DNA from: Candidatus Brocadiaceae bacterium S225
GTDB lineage: Bacteria > Planctomycetota > Brocadiia > Brocadiales > Scalinduaceae
DNA length: 64,000 nt
NCBI GenBank assembly: GCA_007859995.1
Contig: SMSL01000012.1
Location: forward strand, 35,152 to 99,151
Direction: 5' to 3'
Below the pieces are notes generated by a model that made no database searches, was not told the origin of the DNA, and worked only from the letters and a program-made list of their open reading frames with translations. This document shows positions 9,030-18,148 of the stretch, in pieces. A program made the position numbers and the translations under genes. Within the stretch, counting starts at the first letter, position 1, and each line of letters begins with the position of its first letter.

Positions 9030-10385
9030 GTGACATCAAATAAAAAGACAATACTGATAACAGATGATGATGAAAGTCTGAGAAGAGTCATCGAATATAA
9101 CCTTAGCAATAGCGGATATAGATTACTTCTTGCGAGTAATGGTGAAGAGGCATTGGATATCTTCAAGAGTGAAGATGTGGATATCGTGATTACTGATATA
9201 AAGATGGAAAAGATGGATGGCTTAGAACTGTTGGAGAATATAAAAAGACTTAATAGTAATGCCCTGGTAATTATGATAACTGCTTATGGCAGTGTAGAAA
9301 CAGCCGTAAAGGCTATGAAACTGGGTGCGTATGACTATATTACAAAACCTTTTGACAGGGATGAGCTGCAAATTATGATAGAGAAGGGTCTGAATTTACA
9401 AAACCTTATGTCAGAAAATTTAAGGCTGAAACAGGAGCTGGCATACCGTTTTAAACTTGATAATGTTATTGGTGACAGTTCAAAGATGAAGAGTATCTTC
9501 GATCTGGTTGCACGAGTTGCCAAGAGTGATTCAAGTGTGCTTTTGCAGGGAGAGAGCGGGACCGGCAAGGAGTTAATTGCAAGGGCCATACATTTTAATA
9601 GTTTAAGGGCAAAGAAGCCTTTTGTCACAGTAAATTGTTCGGCAATACCTGAAAATTTAATGGAGAGTGAGATGTTCGGGTATGTAAAAGGTGCTTTTAC
9701 CGGCGCGATTAAAGATAAATCGGGAAAGTTTGAGGCTGCAGATGGAGGGACTATCTTCCTGGATGAGATTGGAGATATGGATAGAGACTTGCAGGTGAAA
9801 TTACTCAGAGTACTTCAGGAAAAGTCTATAGACAAGGTTGGTGCGACACAAAACAGCTTTGTGGATGTACGTGTTATTACAGCAACGAATATTTCCCTGG
9901 AAACTGCTATTAAAGAGGGTAAATTCAGAGAGGATCTGTTTTATAGAATTAGTGTAATACCTATTCTCCTGCCTCCGTTGAGGGACAGAAAAGATGATAT
10001 TCCATTACTTGCACAACATTTTTTGAGTAAACATGGTAGCGAAAATTGTAAGATGCTACCCGAAGTATTTGAGATTCTCAATCGCTATGATTGGCCGGGG
10101 AATGTAAGAGAACTGGAAAACATTATCGAAAGGGCAATTGTATTAAAGAAAAAAGAGAATGTGATTGGGGCTGAGGAGATACCTGAACACATAAGGACTA
10201 AGCAATTCTATAGTCCAATATCACTGGAAATCCCTGATGAAGGCATTAAACTTGAGGAGGTAGAGAGGGGACTGATAATAAATGCCCTGAAAAAATCCGG
10301 ACAAAATCAGACAAGGGCCGCAGAACTTTTGGGCATTACAAGGAATACTCTTATATATAGATTAGAGAAGTATAAGATTAAATAG
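9030..10385 (+). CDS. Sigma-54-dependent response regulator, NtrC family
   Basis: DNA-binding activator partner of the preceding kinase. It has a receiver domain (acidic DDD near 12-14, phospho-Asp about 56 in VITDIKM), a central AAA+ domain with Walker A GESGTGKE (about 175) and the sigma-54-contacting GAFTGA loop (about 221), and a C-terminal Fis-type helix-turn-helix (about 415-450). The start is GTG immediately after the kinase stop. The presence of GAFTGA means it needs RpoN, which agrees with the sigma-54-like promoter at 1285-1300. Autoregulation of the efflux operon is the likely role. Confidence 0.93.
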   Translation: MTSNKKTILITDDDESLRRVIEYNLSNSGYRLLLASNGEEALDIFKSEDVDIVITDIKMEKMDGLELLENIKRLNSNALVIMITAYGSVETAVKAMKLGAYDYITKPFDRDELQIMIEKGLNLQNLMSENLRLKQELAYRFKLDNVIGDSSKMKSIFDLVARVAKSDSSVLLQGESGTGKELIARAIHFNSLRAKKPFVTVNCSAIPENLMESEMFGYVKGAFTGAIKDKSGKFEAADGGTIFLDEIGDMDRDLQVKLLRVLQEKSIDKVGATQNSFVDVRVITATNISLETAIKEGKFREDLFYRISVIPILLPPLRDRKDDIPLLAQHFLSKHGSENCKMLPEVFEILNRYDWPGNVRELENIIERAIVLKKKENVIGAEEIPEHIRTKQFYSPISLEIPDEGIKLEEVERGLIINALKKSGQNQTRAAELLGITRNTLIYRLEKYKIK

Positions 10386-10496
10386 TAAATAACTCTTTTT
10401 TATCTGAATGGTTTGGTCATTTAGATCTGTTTCGGATTTCGTACTTCGGTTTTCGAGTTTTTTGGTTTAGTACTTTTTTTGAAAATGAGGTGAACA

Positions 10497-11834
10497 ATGG
10501 ATTTAAAAAATATTAAAAACGGATTATATTTTTTCTCTAAATTGTTGTTAACGGGGTTATTTATTGTTGCGACATTTAGTGGAATTACAATAGCAGAAGA
10601 TCGGGATGACATTTTGAGAATAAGGTGGGTTATAGACGAAGCATTAAGATCAAATCCTGAACTTAATTCAGCAAGACTGAATTGGGACGCGTCAAAAGAA
10701 AGGGTACCGCAGGTCAGCGCTTTAGACGATCCTGATTTAGGATTCACCTATTATGGTGAGCAAACACAAACACGTGTGGGAGAGGTGCAGGCGGGTTTTA
10801 TGGCATCGCAGAAGATACCGTTCTTTGGCAAACTCAGGTTAAGGGGAGAAATTGCTGAGAATGAGGCAAATGCCATTGGGGAAAGATATAGAGCACTGGA
10901 AAGAGACATTGTCGCAAAGGCAAAATCGGCATTTTATGAATTGTATTGGGTGCATAAGTCAATACGTATAAACGAGGAAAACAGAGAACTTTTACAAAGG
11001 TTTGTAAAGATTGCAGAGATAAAATATGCATCGGGAAAAGCTACTCAGCAGGATGTCCTGAAGGCACAGGTAGAGCTTTCCGATATAATGAACGAATTAA
11101 TCACTCTGGAGCAGTTAAAAGAGACTGCGATAGCAAGAATAAATACCTTATTAAATAAACATCCCGAAACACCACTTGGTATTCCGGAAGAGGTTGACAT
11201 TACTGAATTTGATGTTCCAATTGCGGAACTCTATAAAGAGGCAAAGAAGATCAGCCCGGAAATCGAAACTTTTAAATACAGGATAGAAAGAGACAAAGCC
11301 GCTTACAAACTTTCAAAAAAACAGTACTACCCTGATTTTACGTTAGGATTTAATTATAATCTGGTTAATGACTTACCATCGAGCGTAATGATGTCACCGG
11401 TTGGAGAGAGCAGGGATTCGTATACAGGAACATTGAGCATCAACGTACCAATCTTTCAGAAAAGGAAATATGACGCAGGCGTAAGAGAGGCGAATGCCAG
11501 GCTCAAATCAAGTGAAAAGGCGTATAGAAACATGGAAAATAAAACCCTGTTCGAGGTGAAAGACTTTCATTTCAGGACACAGACAGCAGAAAGATTGGTC
11601 AAGCTTTACAGGGGAAGTATTATTCCTCTGGCAGAACAGTCACTTAAGGCCGCAGAGATCGGCTATCAGGCTGGCAGGGTAGATTTCCTGAACCTTATTG
11701 ACAGCCAGAGAGTGCTGCTCAATTTTAACCTTGCATATTACAGGGCTATTGCTGATTTTGGCACAAACTTTTCAGAGTTGGAAAGAGTAGTAGGTGTAGA
11801 ATTATCCAAAAAACCACAATCCAAAAAACCATAG
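10497..11834 (+). CDS. TolC-family outer-membrane efflux protein
   Basis: Outer-membrane channel completing the tripartite pump with the adaptor and RND protein upstream. It has a signal peptide ending near residue 35 and two outer-membrane efflux repeats of long amphipathic coiled-coil helices (for example ISP-type turns and the TFLNLIDSQ-like segment FLNLIDSQRVLL near the C-terminus). 445 aa is the usual size for the CusC/TolC group. The ATG at 10497 has GAGGTG seven bases before it. It lies about 110 bases after the regulator, so it may be in the same transcript. Confidence 0.9.
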   Translation: MDLKNIKNGLYFFSKLLLTGLFIVATFSGITIAEDRDDILRIRWVIDEALRSNPELNSARLNWDASKERVPQVSALDDPDLGFTYYGEQTQTRVGEVQAGFMASQKIPFFGKLRLRGEIAENEANAIGERYRALERDIVAKAKSAFYELYWVHKSIRINEENRELLQRFVKIAEIKYASGKATQQDVLKAQVELSDIMNELITLEQLKETAIARINTLLNKHPETPLGIPEEVDITEFDVPIAELYKEAKKISPEIETFKYRIERDKAAYKLSKKQYYPDFTLGFNYNLVNDLPSSVMMSPVGESRDSYTGTLSINVPIFQKRKYDAGVREANARLKSSEKAYRNMENKTLFEVKDFHFRTQTAERLVKLYRGSIIPLAEQSLKAAEIGYQAGRVDFLNLIDSQRVLLNFNLAYYRAIADFGTNFSELERVVGVELSKKPQSKKP

Positions 11835-11937
11835 TGTCGCGTAGTTCTGAAATGTATTTTTTATGTAATAACCTTCTTGAAGTAAATATTACAAAGCTTG
11901 ATATTTGTATCCATAATATTTCTTTTATAGTACACGC

Positions 11938-13365
11938 TTGTTTGCTGACTTAGAGCATGATTTGTTCTTCCTGAGGGATATTTTAAGCACTAGAGAATAT
12001 GTAAACAGTAATTATGAATCTATAAATTATAGAAGTGAAGTTGAAAAGCTACTTTACGAGTTCGCTAAAGTTTGTAAACATTATTATCAAATTAGTATTA
12101 TAGATTCTTCCGGATCAGAAGTAATTGGAATAGATAATAGACTTGATAACGCTCCTGTTATTACCCCTAAAACACAATTACAAAATAGGAAGAACAAGGA
12201 CTATTTCCAGGAAGCCATAAAGCTGGATAACAATCAGGTTTATGTATCACCAATACACTCAGGAAGTAGGCGGGAAGAGATAGCTGAACAGAACTTTCCC
12301 ATAATAGAGTTCGCTATACCTTTGTTGAACTCTAAAAACGAAAGAAAAGGGATTCTGGTTCTGAATATGTATTTAACAAGGCTTCTTAAGATTTTACCTG
12401 AAAATATGGTTATTCAGACTGAAGATGGAAATTTAATCTCGTTAAGACAGGACGGATCTATTAACTTCAATAAGTCTCATTATGATTTTAGCGGCAGTTC
12501 CGGTTGGATAGATATTTCAAATGATAAAACTATTCACTATTCCAATGTGGAATTCTTTTCCGGTCAGGAATTTGCCTTGGCAATTTTTCACAAGCACCCT
12601 ATGTTGAAGGCGCTGTTACAAAGATTGGTAGCGGTGTCCATAATACTTCTTGCCTTGTTTCTATGTCTAATATTGATTATTTGGTACCTGAATTTCTTGA
12701 GATTCAGAGAGTTGATAGGCGCGCAAAGGGCCATCATTTTTTCTCTCGCAAAGCTTGCTGAATATAGGGACAGTGGAACAGGTGATCATTTGGAAAGAAC
12801 AAGGGACTATTCAATAATATTGGCGAAGCAATTGCGCAAGAACAGGAAATACAAAAGAATTATAACCGATGAATTTATTGAAGACCTTTACGACGCTGCC
12901 CCTCTGCATGATATAGGTAAAGTAGGAATACGAGATTCCATTTTATTGAAAGAATCAAAACTGACTGAAGAAGAATATGAAAAAATGAAGGGACACGTTC
13001 AGATGGGGGGAAATTTACTTCAGGATGCTATTGATATATTTAAACTTAAACAACCATTTCTTGTTATGGGTAAAAACATTTGTGCATATCACCATGAAAA
13101 ATATAATGGTAAGGGATATCCGGATGGTTTAAAGGGAGAGGAAATCCCTCTGGAGGCGAGAATTTTTGCGCTGTGTGACGCGTATGATGCAATTAGAGCA
13201 CAAAGATCTTATAAAGGTAAGCTGCCACATGACGAGACAGTAAGGAGGATAAATTCTGATAGAGGAGAACACTTTGAACCGGATATTGTTGATGCTTTTT
13301 TGGAATGTGAAAATGAGTTTGCCATAGAATGGGTAGCACTTGGTAGGAACCTTCTAAATGGATAA
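11938..13365 (+). CDS. HD-GYP phosphodiesterase with sensor domain, 5'-truncated
   Basis: Predicted cyclic-di-GMP phosphodiesterase. An N-terminal extracytoplasmic Cache-like sensor region (about 1-220) is followed by one membrane helix (about 228-255) and a complete HD-GYP domain. The domain shows LHDIGKVGI, HHEKYNGKGYPDG and the downstream DAYDAI motifs, so catalytic metal ligands are present. The frame starts at a TTG with no convincing ribosome-binding site, and an in-frame stop lies only 21 bases upstream. A Cache sensor normally has a first membrane helix before it, which is missing here. The gene may have lost its 5' end, or an unusual start is used. Confidence 0.8.
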   Translation: MFADLEHDLFFLRDILSTREYVNSNYESINYRSEVEKLLYEFAKVCKHYYQISIIDSSGSEVIGIDNRLDNAPVITPKTQLQNRKNKDYFQEAIKLDNNQVYVSPIHSGSRREEIAEQNFPIIEFAIPLLNSKNERKGILVLNMYLTRLLKILPENMVIQTEDGNLISLRQDGSINFNKSHYDFSGSSGWIDISNDKTIHYSNVEFFSGQEFALAIFHKHPMLKALLQRLVAVSIILLALFLCLILIIWYLNFLRFRELIGAQRAIIFSLAKLAEYRDSGTGDHLERTRDYSIILAKQLRKNRKYKRIITDEFIEDLYDAAPLHDIGKVGIRDSILLKESKLTEEEYEKMKGHVQMGGNLLQDAIDIFKLKQPFLVMGKNICAYHHEKYNGKGYPDGLKGEEIPLEARIFALCDAYDAIRAQRSYKGKLPHDETVRRINSDRGEHFEPDIVDAFLECENEFAIEWVALGRNLLNG

Positions 13366-13416
13366 TCTACCTATTTGTGGAATTTATTTTATACAATTTG
13401 TACAATGAGGTTTGCC

Positions 13417-13893
13417 ATGAAAAAAATATTATTTAATATCATGTTGTGTGTTTTCTTAGCAACAGTTGCAGGATGTGTCTATGGCCCTCCAATAAAAGTA
13501 ACAGTACCCGATCTTGTTGATATGCCTTCTTTGTATAGAAACAAGAAGGTAGAGATTTCAGGATATGTCGTAAGAAATGAGTATTCCGGTGACAGGTTTG
13601 TAAACTGGCAATTGATTATGGAAGAAAACGGGAAGCGTATTTATTGTTATGAGGACGGTGACAACCCGGATATTATCACTAAATGTTTGAATCTGGCTGA
13701 AGAAGCAAGGAAAAATAATGAAAAGGTAATTGTTACGGGATGATTACGTGTAGGCGGATACCGTGAGATAATCAGTGGTACTATTTTAGAAATAGATACT
13801 TTTGAGTATAAAGGTTACAAAATTGATACAGATTTTGGAGAATTTGGTATATGGTGTAATACTCACAATGCTTACGATTTTTGTGATTATTAA
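13417..13893 (+). pseudogene. OB-fold-like lipoprotein with in-frame TGA
   Basis: The ATG at 13417 follows GAGGTTT and opens a lipoprotein signal peptide with lipobox VAGC. The first open part ends at a TGA (13741-13743). The same frame continues for 49 codons (LRVGGYREIISGTI...) to TAA at 13891, and the continuation completes the beta-rich pattern seen before the stop. A single CGA-to-TGA change would explain it. Selenocysteine use is unlikely because no stem-loop stands out directly after the TGA. A sequencing error is also possible. Function unknown. Confidence 0.6.
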
Positions 13894-14232
13894 GTTAATA
13901 TTAATAAATTATGGTTGGCTTTCTTACAGCGCATCGGCTTAAATCCGCCGATTAATTGTACCTGCGACTTCTTTCATGCTCAAAAACAACTATGGATAAT
14001 AATAGCTAAATCCATGTGTGGAGATATGTTGGGCGATTCTTTGATATTTTATATATTTTTAGCATCATAGTTGATGAATTAAACAAACTTAATTAATACC
14101 CACTTCAACGATGAATATATTTCATGTGCTTATAACAAGTTTAAAAACCTTGAACATTATCTTTAATGAAGCAAGACGCGTGTCTAAATAATTTATCTTA
14201 TTTTTAAGCTTTTTTATGAAAGGTGAAAAAAA
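13894..14232. other. Gene-free stretch
   Basis: No convincing frame on either strand. A small hairpin (ATCGGC/GCCGAT, 13933-13952) could be a weak terminator for the lipoprotein gene. The remainder is AT-rich and probably carries the promoter of the next gene. Confidence 0.5.
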
Positions 14233-14736
14233 ATGTTGAAAAAAAATTTTATGGGAAGGGTTGTCTTTGCAGTTGTATTTGTTAGTTTAACGATGCTGCT
14301 GAGTAATCTTACTTATGCCCAGAAAGAGCCAAAGGGGTCAGCTCTTCCTGAAACCCAGGCCTACAATCCGCCAGTATGCCCTACTTGTAAAAGCAAGGTT
14401 GCAACCCGTACTAAAGGAAAGGTGACTGCACCAATTGTAATGCATTGCCCGGATTGTAAAAAAGAAAGAACGGAGGCGGGAGTTGCTCATTGTGATAAGT
14501 GTGAAAAAGATTTCCTGATATGCGTAGAGTGCCTGAAAGTTTCAAAACCTGTAGCAACTAGGTGCCCGAAATGCAAAAAGGTACTTGCAAGACGTATCAA
14601 AGGGAAAATAGAGTCGCCTGTAAAGTGGAAGATGAAGTGCCCGGATTGCAAGAAAAAACCTGGTGAATGGCTCATTCATCATTGCGACGAATGTGATGCA
14701 GACTTCCTGGCATGCCCACTTTGCGAAAAGAAATAG
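14233..14736 (+). CDS. Secreted protein with eight CxxC motifs
   Basis: Unrecognised 167-aa protein. A signal peptide (cleavage near TYAQ) precedes two tandem copies of a roughly 65-residue unit. Each unit has four CxxC pairs: CPTC, CPDC, CDKC and CVEC, then CPKC, CPDC, CDEC and CPLC. The spacing suggests zinc-ribbon or rubredoxin-like knuckles, so metal binding outside the cytoplasm is likely. Each unit holds a Lys/Arg-rich segment of the form RxKGK. The start ATG follows AAAGGTG. It stands alone with long spacers on both sides, so context does not reveal a partner. Confidence 0.72.
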   Translation: MLKKNFMGRVVFAVVFVSLTMLLSNLTYAQKEPKGSALPETQAYNPPVCPTCKSKVATRTKGKVTAPIVMHCPDCKKERTEAGVAHCDKCEKDFLICVECLKVSKPVATRCPKCKKVLARRIKGKIESPVKWKMKCPDCKKKPGEWLIHHCDECDADFLACPLCEKK

Positions 14737-15232
14737 GGGAAGTTATAAAAAATTAGGGTTGGAATGGAGCTCAAGCTTTATTCCAGCTTTTCTAACAGGC
14801 GAAGGCTTGCGCTTTTTAACAAATCAATAAAGAGATACCATACCAACTGAAAACATCAACACGCTTCTTTGTAATACTTAAGATAAGACATTTAGGTGCA
14901 ATCCATTTGTGAAAATTGTATTTCTATCTATAGTATGGTTACACCAGTTCACGATGTTTACGACTAACAAATTTTTAAATCTTGGTTATGTCTCTATGAT
15001 TGTCATAGTCCTTGGATTAGTAATCAGTGCATCTTATGTTAATACGGCACAAGCTTTGAGGAGAATGCTACGGTTTGACCATACGTTTTGCAGCAATATC
15101 CACTGCGCTTTTAGCATTGAGCCTAATAGCCGCAGTAGTGTATAATAACGGGCTATTATCAATCAGAAAAAGTGTTAAATGAGAGATAAAACCGGGAGTA
15201 ATACCAATTTGTTGTAAACAAATCTAGCGGTT
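14737..15232. other. Gene debris; truncated signal-peptide ORF
   Basis: No intact gene. A frame from ATG 14954 encodes a plausible membrane/signal segment (GYVSMIVIVLGLVISASYV, ending NTAQA) but then loses protein-like character. A second hydrophobic stretch continues in another frame, which suggests a frameshifted remnant. The call is weak. Confidence 0.25.
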
Positions 15233-15412
15233 GTGTATATATGGATTTACCATCAGGATGTTCCTGTCGGAGTTTGTCGGCAATGTGGGGAAAAATATCT
15301 TGTTGGAAAAGTATCAAAAGAAATAGAACGTAGAATACAAGCAAAGAATCAATGGGAGAAAGCCGATGAAACAAGAGCAAGTAAAAGAGCATTTTGCCAA
15401 GCAAGCGGATGA
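15233..15412 (+). pseudogene. YgiT/MqsA-type zinc-finger antitoxin fragment
   Basis: The frame reads ...HQDVPVGVCRQCGEKYL...KEIERRIQ, the C-terminal half of the short YgiT-type zinc-finger proteins that act as antitoxins (the VPAGVCxxCGE pattern). The first CxxC of the family is absent because an in-frame stop lies at 15195-15197, and no toxin gene adjoins it. The 3' end overlaps the methyltransferase fragment. Probably a decayed toxin-antitoxin cassette. Confidence 0.55.
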
Positions 15413-15563
15413 ATATGAAGAATTAATGGTAAAACTCGTTCCTCAATACCTTGAGCAAAATCAAATTATTTACAGCTTGCTTCCAAATGAAGATAAGAAT
15501 TACCGAGTTCTGGACTTGGGATGTGGAAATGGAATTCTTTCTAAATGTGTTATCTCCTTATAA
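15366..15563 (+). pseudogene. Class I SAM methyltransferase, N-terminal fragment
   Basis: The frame starts MKQEQVKEHFAKQADEYE and reaches motif I (VLDLGCGNG), the SAM-binding loop of class I methyltransferases. It then stops after 65 residues, where the family needs about 200. The rest of the domain is not found downstream, so this is a truncated gene. It sits among other fragments (YgiT, vatE) next to the VapBC pair, suggesting repeated insertion and deletion here. Confidence 0.65.
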
Positions 15564-15585
15564 CATTCATATTAAATATTAAAAC

Positions 15586-15714
15586 ATGAAACCTCCGGAA
15601 AGTTCAAATACAAATTTTGATGATCTCATTCAGGAGATCAAATCTGAAGAGGTAGAGGGAGCAGAGGAGGAGATATGGAAGAAGGAAGGTATCAGCGGCA
15701 CACATAGAGTTTGA
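15586..15714 (+). pseudogene. Duplicated fragment of V-ATPase subunit E
   Basis: A 42-codon frame copies the start of the vatE gene at 16720. SNTNFDDLIQEIKSE here matches SQTNLNDLIQKIKSE there, and the KKEGIS segment aligns with KKESIS about 30 residues further on in vatE. The fragment is therefore an internally deleted paralogous copy. The VapBC pair lies between it and the intact gene, so a duplication flanks the inserted cassette. It is not expected to function. Confidence 0.75.
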
Positions 15715-15827
15715 ATTCAGTGTGGCCTATTTGCTTACTAAACTTAGTCTTACACCAATGTTTTCCTTGATTATTGAGAGTGGAACGAATATTCTAAATC
15801 GAATGGAAAAATAAGAAATGAGGTGAA

Positions 15828-16064
15828 ATGATGATCAACAAAGAACAAATAAAAGCAGAAATCGACAATATAAAGGATGAACATTTGGTAATTTTATACA
15901 GAATAATCAAAGCTCTTGAGGTTCCAGTAGAAGGGCATGTAAAGCAATTCAGCGAACAATCAGAATGGCATGAATTTATCCAGGAAACCTATGGCTGTTT
16001 ATCAGATGCACCAATTGAACGTGGCGACCAGGGAGTATATGAAGTCCGTGAGGAAATTAAATGA
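15828..16064 (+). CDS. VapB-like antitoxin
   Basis: 78-aa protein directly before a PIN toxin, with a four-base ATGA overlap, the standard antitoxin-toxin arrangement. The N-terminus (KEQIKAEIDNIKDEHL) resembles short helical antitoxin modules rather than an AbrB or MetJ fold, and the C-terminal half would wrap the toxin. The start is either of two consecutive ATGs after GAGGTG. It likely neutralises the toxin and represses the pair. An attC-like site follows the toxin, so the pair looks like an integron-type cassette. Confidence 0.75.
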   Translation: MMINKEQIKAEIDNIKDEHLVILYRIIKALEVPVEGHVKQFSEQSEWHEFIQETYGCLSDAPIERGDQGVYEVREEIK

Positions 16065-16474
16065 CGTATTTACTGGACACGAATACTTGTATAAATTATC
16101 TCAATGGGACGTCAGAGAAAATTCGGAATAATTTAAGATCAAAACAGGCTGAAGAAATTAACATATGCTCTGTAGTAAAAGGAGAATTATTCTATGGCGC
16201 TCTAAAAAGTGCTAAACCGGAAAAGAATTTAGACAAGGTTCGTAAATTTTTAGATAGTTTTCAGTCCTTGCCCTTTGATGATACCGCTGCAGAAAGATAT
16301 GGAGAAATTCGAGTTAAGCTAGAGAAAACTGGAACTCCAATTGGCCCTAATGATTTATTCATTGCTGCAATCGCCGTTTCCAACAACAAGACATTGGTAA
16401 CAAACAATACACGTGAGTTTCGCAGAGTAGAAGGAATAAAACTAGAAGATTGGGAAGAAAAAGATACTTCCTAA
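16061..16474 (+). CDS. vapC: VapC-family PIN-domain ribonuclease toxin
   Basis: 137-aa PIN-domain nuclease that would cleave RNA when free of its antitoxin. The acidic metal-binding residues are in place: Asp in LLDTNTCI, Glu in KGELFYGA, Asp in GPNDLFIAAIA, and the VTNNTREF motif near the end. Length and motif spacing are those of the VapC/FitB group, and it appears intact. The start overlaps the antitoxin stop. The PIN fold assignment is firm; the target RNA is unknown. Confidence 0.92.
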   Translation: MTYLLDTNTCINYLNGTSEKIRNNLRSKQAEEINICSVVKGELFYGALKSAKPEKNLDKVRKFLDSFQSLPFDDTAAERYGEIRVKLEKTGTPIGPNDLFIAAIAVSNNKTLVTNNTREFRRVEGIKLEDWEEKDTS

Positions 16475-16533
16475 GTTGTGGCAATAGAAGTTTCAGAAAT
16501 ATCTGTCTGCACAGGCCATGCCATAACGAATGA

Positions 16534-16637
16534 TGCTAACCATCACTATATGGTTTAATATTTATTGAGGCTGCCGCTCCAATCCTCTTTTGCTAACGTT
16601 ACATACAGGTGGTGCTTGCTTATGAGTAGCGTTGTAC
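16534..16637 (+). repeat. attC-like site after vapBC
   Basis: Begins TGCTAAC and ends GTTGTAC, resembling R'' and R' boxes. About 80 bases from 16560 align well with 34784-34864 in the main cassette array (both GAGGCTGCCG...CCTC...TAA-GTTA...AGGTGG). The shared sequence links this VapBC pair to the integron array. It fills most of the 245-base gap before vatE; no gene is seen there. Confidence 0.5.
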
Positions 16638-16719
16638 ATAACTACTTATAATGCAATAAGACATATCCTTGTCATTCTGAACGAAGTGAAGAATCTAACT
16701 CTTTTGAATTAATTAAAAA

Positions 16720-17361
16720 ATGAAATCTGAAGAAAACTCACAAACAAATCTTAATGATCTTATTCAGAAGATCAAATCTGAAGGAATAGAGGAGGCAGAG
16801 AGAAAGTCTGAGGAGATTATAAAGGACGCCAGGCTTGCTGCGTCTGAAATACTGAATAAGGCAGGTCTAGATGCCGCATCCATTATCGAAGAGGCAGAGG
16901 AAAGTATAAAGAAGAAGGAGAGTATCAGTAAAATGGCCCTTGAGCAGGCGGCAAGGGACATAATCCTCAACGTACGAATATCCATTGCTGAAATATTTGA
17001 TTCTCTTGTTAAGAAAGAGTATCAGAATGTTTTGTCCGGTAAGACTCTGGAAACGGTACTAATGAAACTTATAGAGGGATGGCAGAAGGATGATACGGGA
17101 GAGCTGAGTATTGAATTGCTTGTAAGTGAATCAGATAGAGCTACTCTCTTTGAAGGGTTTTTATCAAAACTTAATGAGGAAATAAAGTCCGGCATTGAGC
17201 TTAAAGTCCACCCGGACATCGAGGCAGGTTTTCGCATAGGTATGAAAGGCAGCCATGTTTACTATGATTTTACTGACGAAGGCATCACCGGTGTCCTTGC
17301 TGAATATTTAAATCCAAGGCTTTATGATTTTATCGATTCCCTGAAAAAGAGTGCAAAATAG
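16720..17361 (+). CDS. vatE: V-type ATPase subunit E
   Basis: Peripheral-stalk subunit of a V/A-type ATPase. The N-terminal half is a long alpha-helical coiled coil rich in Glu, Lys and Ala (about 10-90); the C-terminal half is a mixed fold typical of subunit E. It opens the operon E-DUF2764-A-B-D-I-K found in spirochaetes, chlamydiae and some planctomycetes. A truncated copy of its 5' end lies at 15586. 213 aa is a normal size. No strong ribosome-binding site precedes the ATG. Confidence 0.85.
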   Translation: MKSEENSQTNLNDLIQKIKSEGIEEAERKSEEIIKDARLAASEILNKAGLDAASIIEEAEESIKKKESISKMALEQAARDIILNVRISIAEIFDSLVKKEYQNVLSGKTLETVLMKLIEGWQKDDTGELSIELLVSESDRATLFEGFLSKLNEEIKSGIELKVHPDIEAGFRIGMKGSHVYYDFTDEGITGVLAEYLNPRLYDFIDSLKKSAK

Positions 17362-17363
17362 TA

Positions 17364-17906
17364 ATGAGAGATCAGTATTACTACGTTATCACATCATTAC
17401 CATACATTTCCTTAAGTGAAGGATCTCATATCGGGAGAGACGATTTCCTTGCCAGCTGCAAGAACTATTTAAAGAGAACCGACTTTGAGATGCTTGGATC
17501 TGTAAGTTTATTCTATGCAGAGGAGGGTGACATGCCTCCAGGTGTCATAAGACGTTTTTTCAGGTGGGAGAGAGGTGTCAGAAATGTACTTGTCAGGTTA
17601 AGGACAAAAAGTTTGGGCCGGGAATCTGATGAACTCATAAGAGATGAAATGGTTGATCACTCTCAGGTTATCCTTGCAGAGGAAGCCTTCAATGCGAATT
17701 CTCCTCTAATGGCTGAAGAGATTCTTAATAAAGCAAGGTGGCGGTACCTGGATGAACTGGAGTTCGGACATTATTTTGATATAGAAAGACTTATTGTCTA
17801 TTTTGTCAAACTTCAGATACTTGAGAGAATATCTTCTTTTGATGTCGAAGAGGGCAGGGAAAGACTTAATGCCATTATCAGTCAGGGTGCTCCTGATACT
17901 GATTAA
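17364..17906 (+). CDS. DUF2764 V-ATPase-associated protein
   Basis: 180-aa protein starting two bases after vatE. The N-terminus YYYVITSLPYISL and later FFRWERGVRNVLVRLR and RWRYLDELEFGHYFD match the DUF2764 family, which occurs almost only in this operon type, between E and A. It is mainly helical and is thought to stand in for the missing C-type (rotor-to-ring) subunit, though I know of no proof of that. The operon shows no separate C, F or G genes. Confidence 0.8.
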   Translation: MRDQYYYVITSLPYISLSEGSHIGRDDFLASCKNYLKRTDFEMLGSVSLFYAEEGDMPPGVIRRFFRWERGVRNVLVRLRTKSLGRESDELIRDEMVDHSQVILAEEAFNANSPLMAEEILNKARWRYLDELEFGHYFDIERLIVYFVKLQILERISSFDVEEGRERLNAIISQGAPDTD

Positions 17907-18008
17907 CAGATGTATGCTCTTCTTTTATTTTAACGCAGAGGAGCAGAGGTCGCAGAGAATTATAAAGAATGGTGTAAAGCAGGAAGGGAGTTATTCATTT
18001 TTACGTTT

Positions 18009-18102
18009 CTCACGCAAAGCCGCAGAGATCGCCAAGAAAATACAAAAAAATTAAAAGATAAAAGTCTTTCTTTTCTTTGCGTTCATAGCGGCTTTGCGTG
18101 AG
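18009..18102. repeat. Dispersed repeat with 15-bp inverted ends, copy 1
   Basis: CTCACGCAAAGCCGC at 18009-18023 is exactly mirrored at 18088-18102 around an AT-rich centre. A related copy with the same GCAGAGATCGCCAAG block lies at 42623-42720, and half-copies lie near 17932 and 42320. The pattern is that of a REP/MITE-like non-coding repeat between operons. Confidence 0.8.
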
Positions 18103-18148
18103 AACTTTTTTCCCCTCTTTGAGGTATGATAGGATTTTCCGGGTAGTT

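Noticed and set aside
13741..13743. TGA as selenocysteine codon
   Set aside because: No evident SECIS hairpin after it, and residue context suggests an Arg-to-stop change.
17794..18054. 86-aa plus-strand frame after the DUF2764 gene
   Set aside because: Overlaps that gene in another frame and then reads through the dispersed repeat; low-complexity translation.
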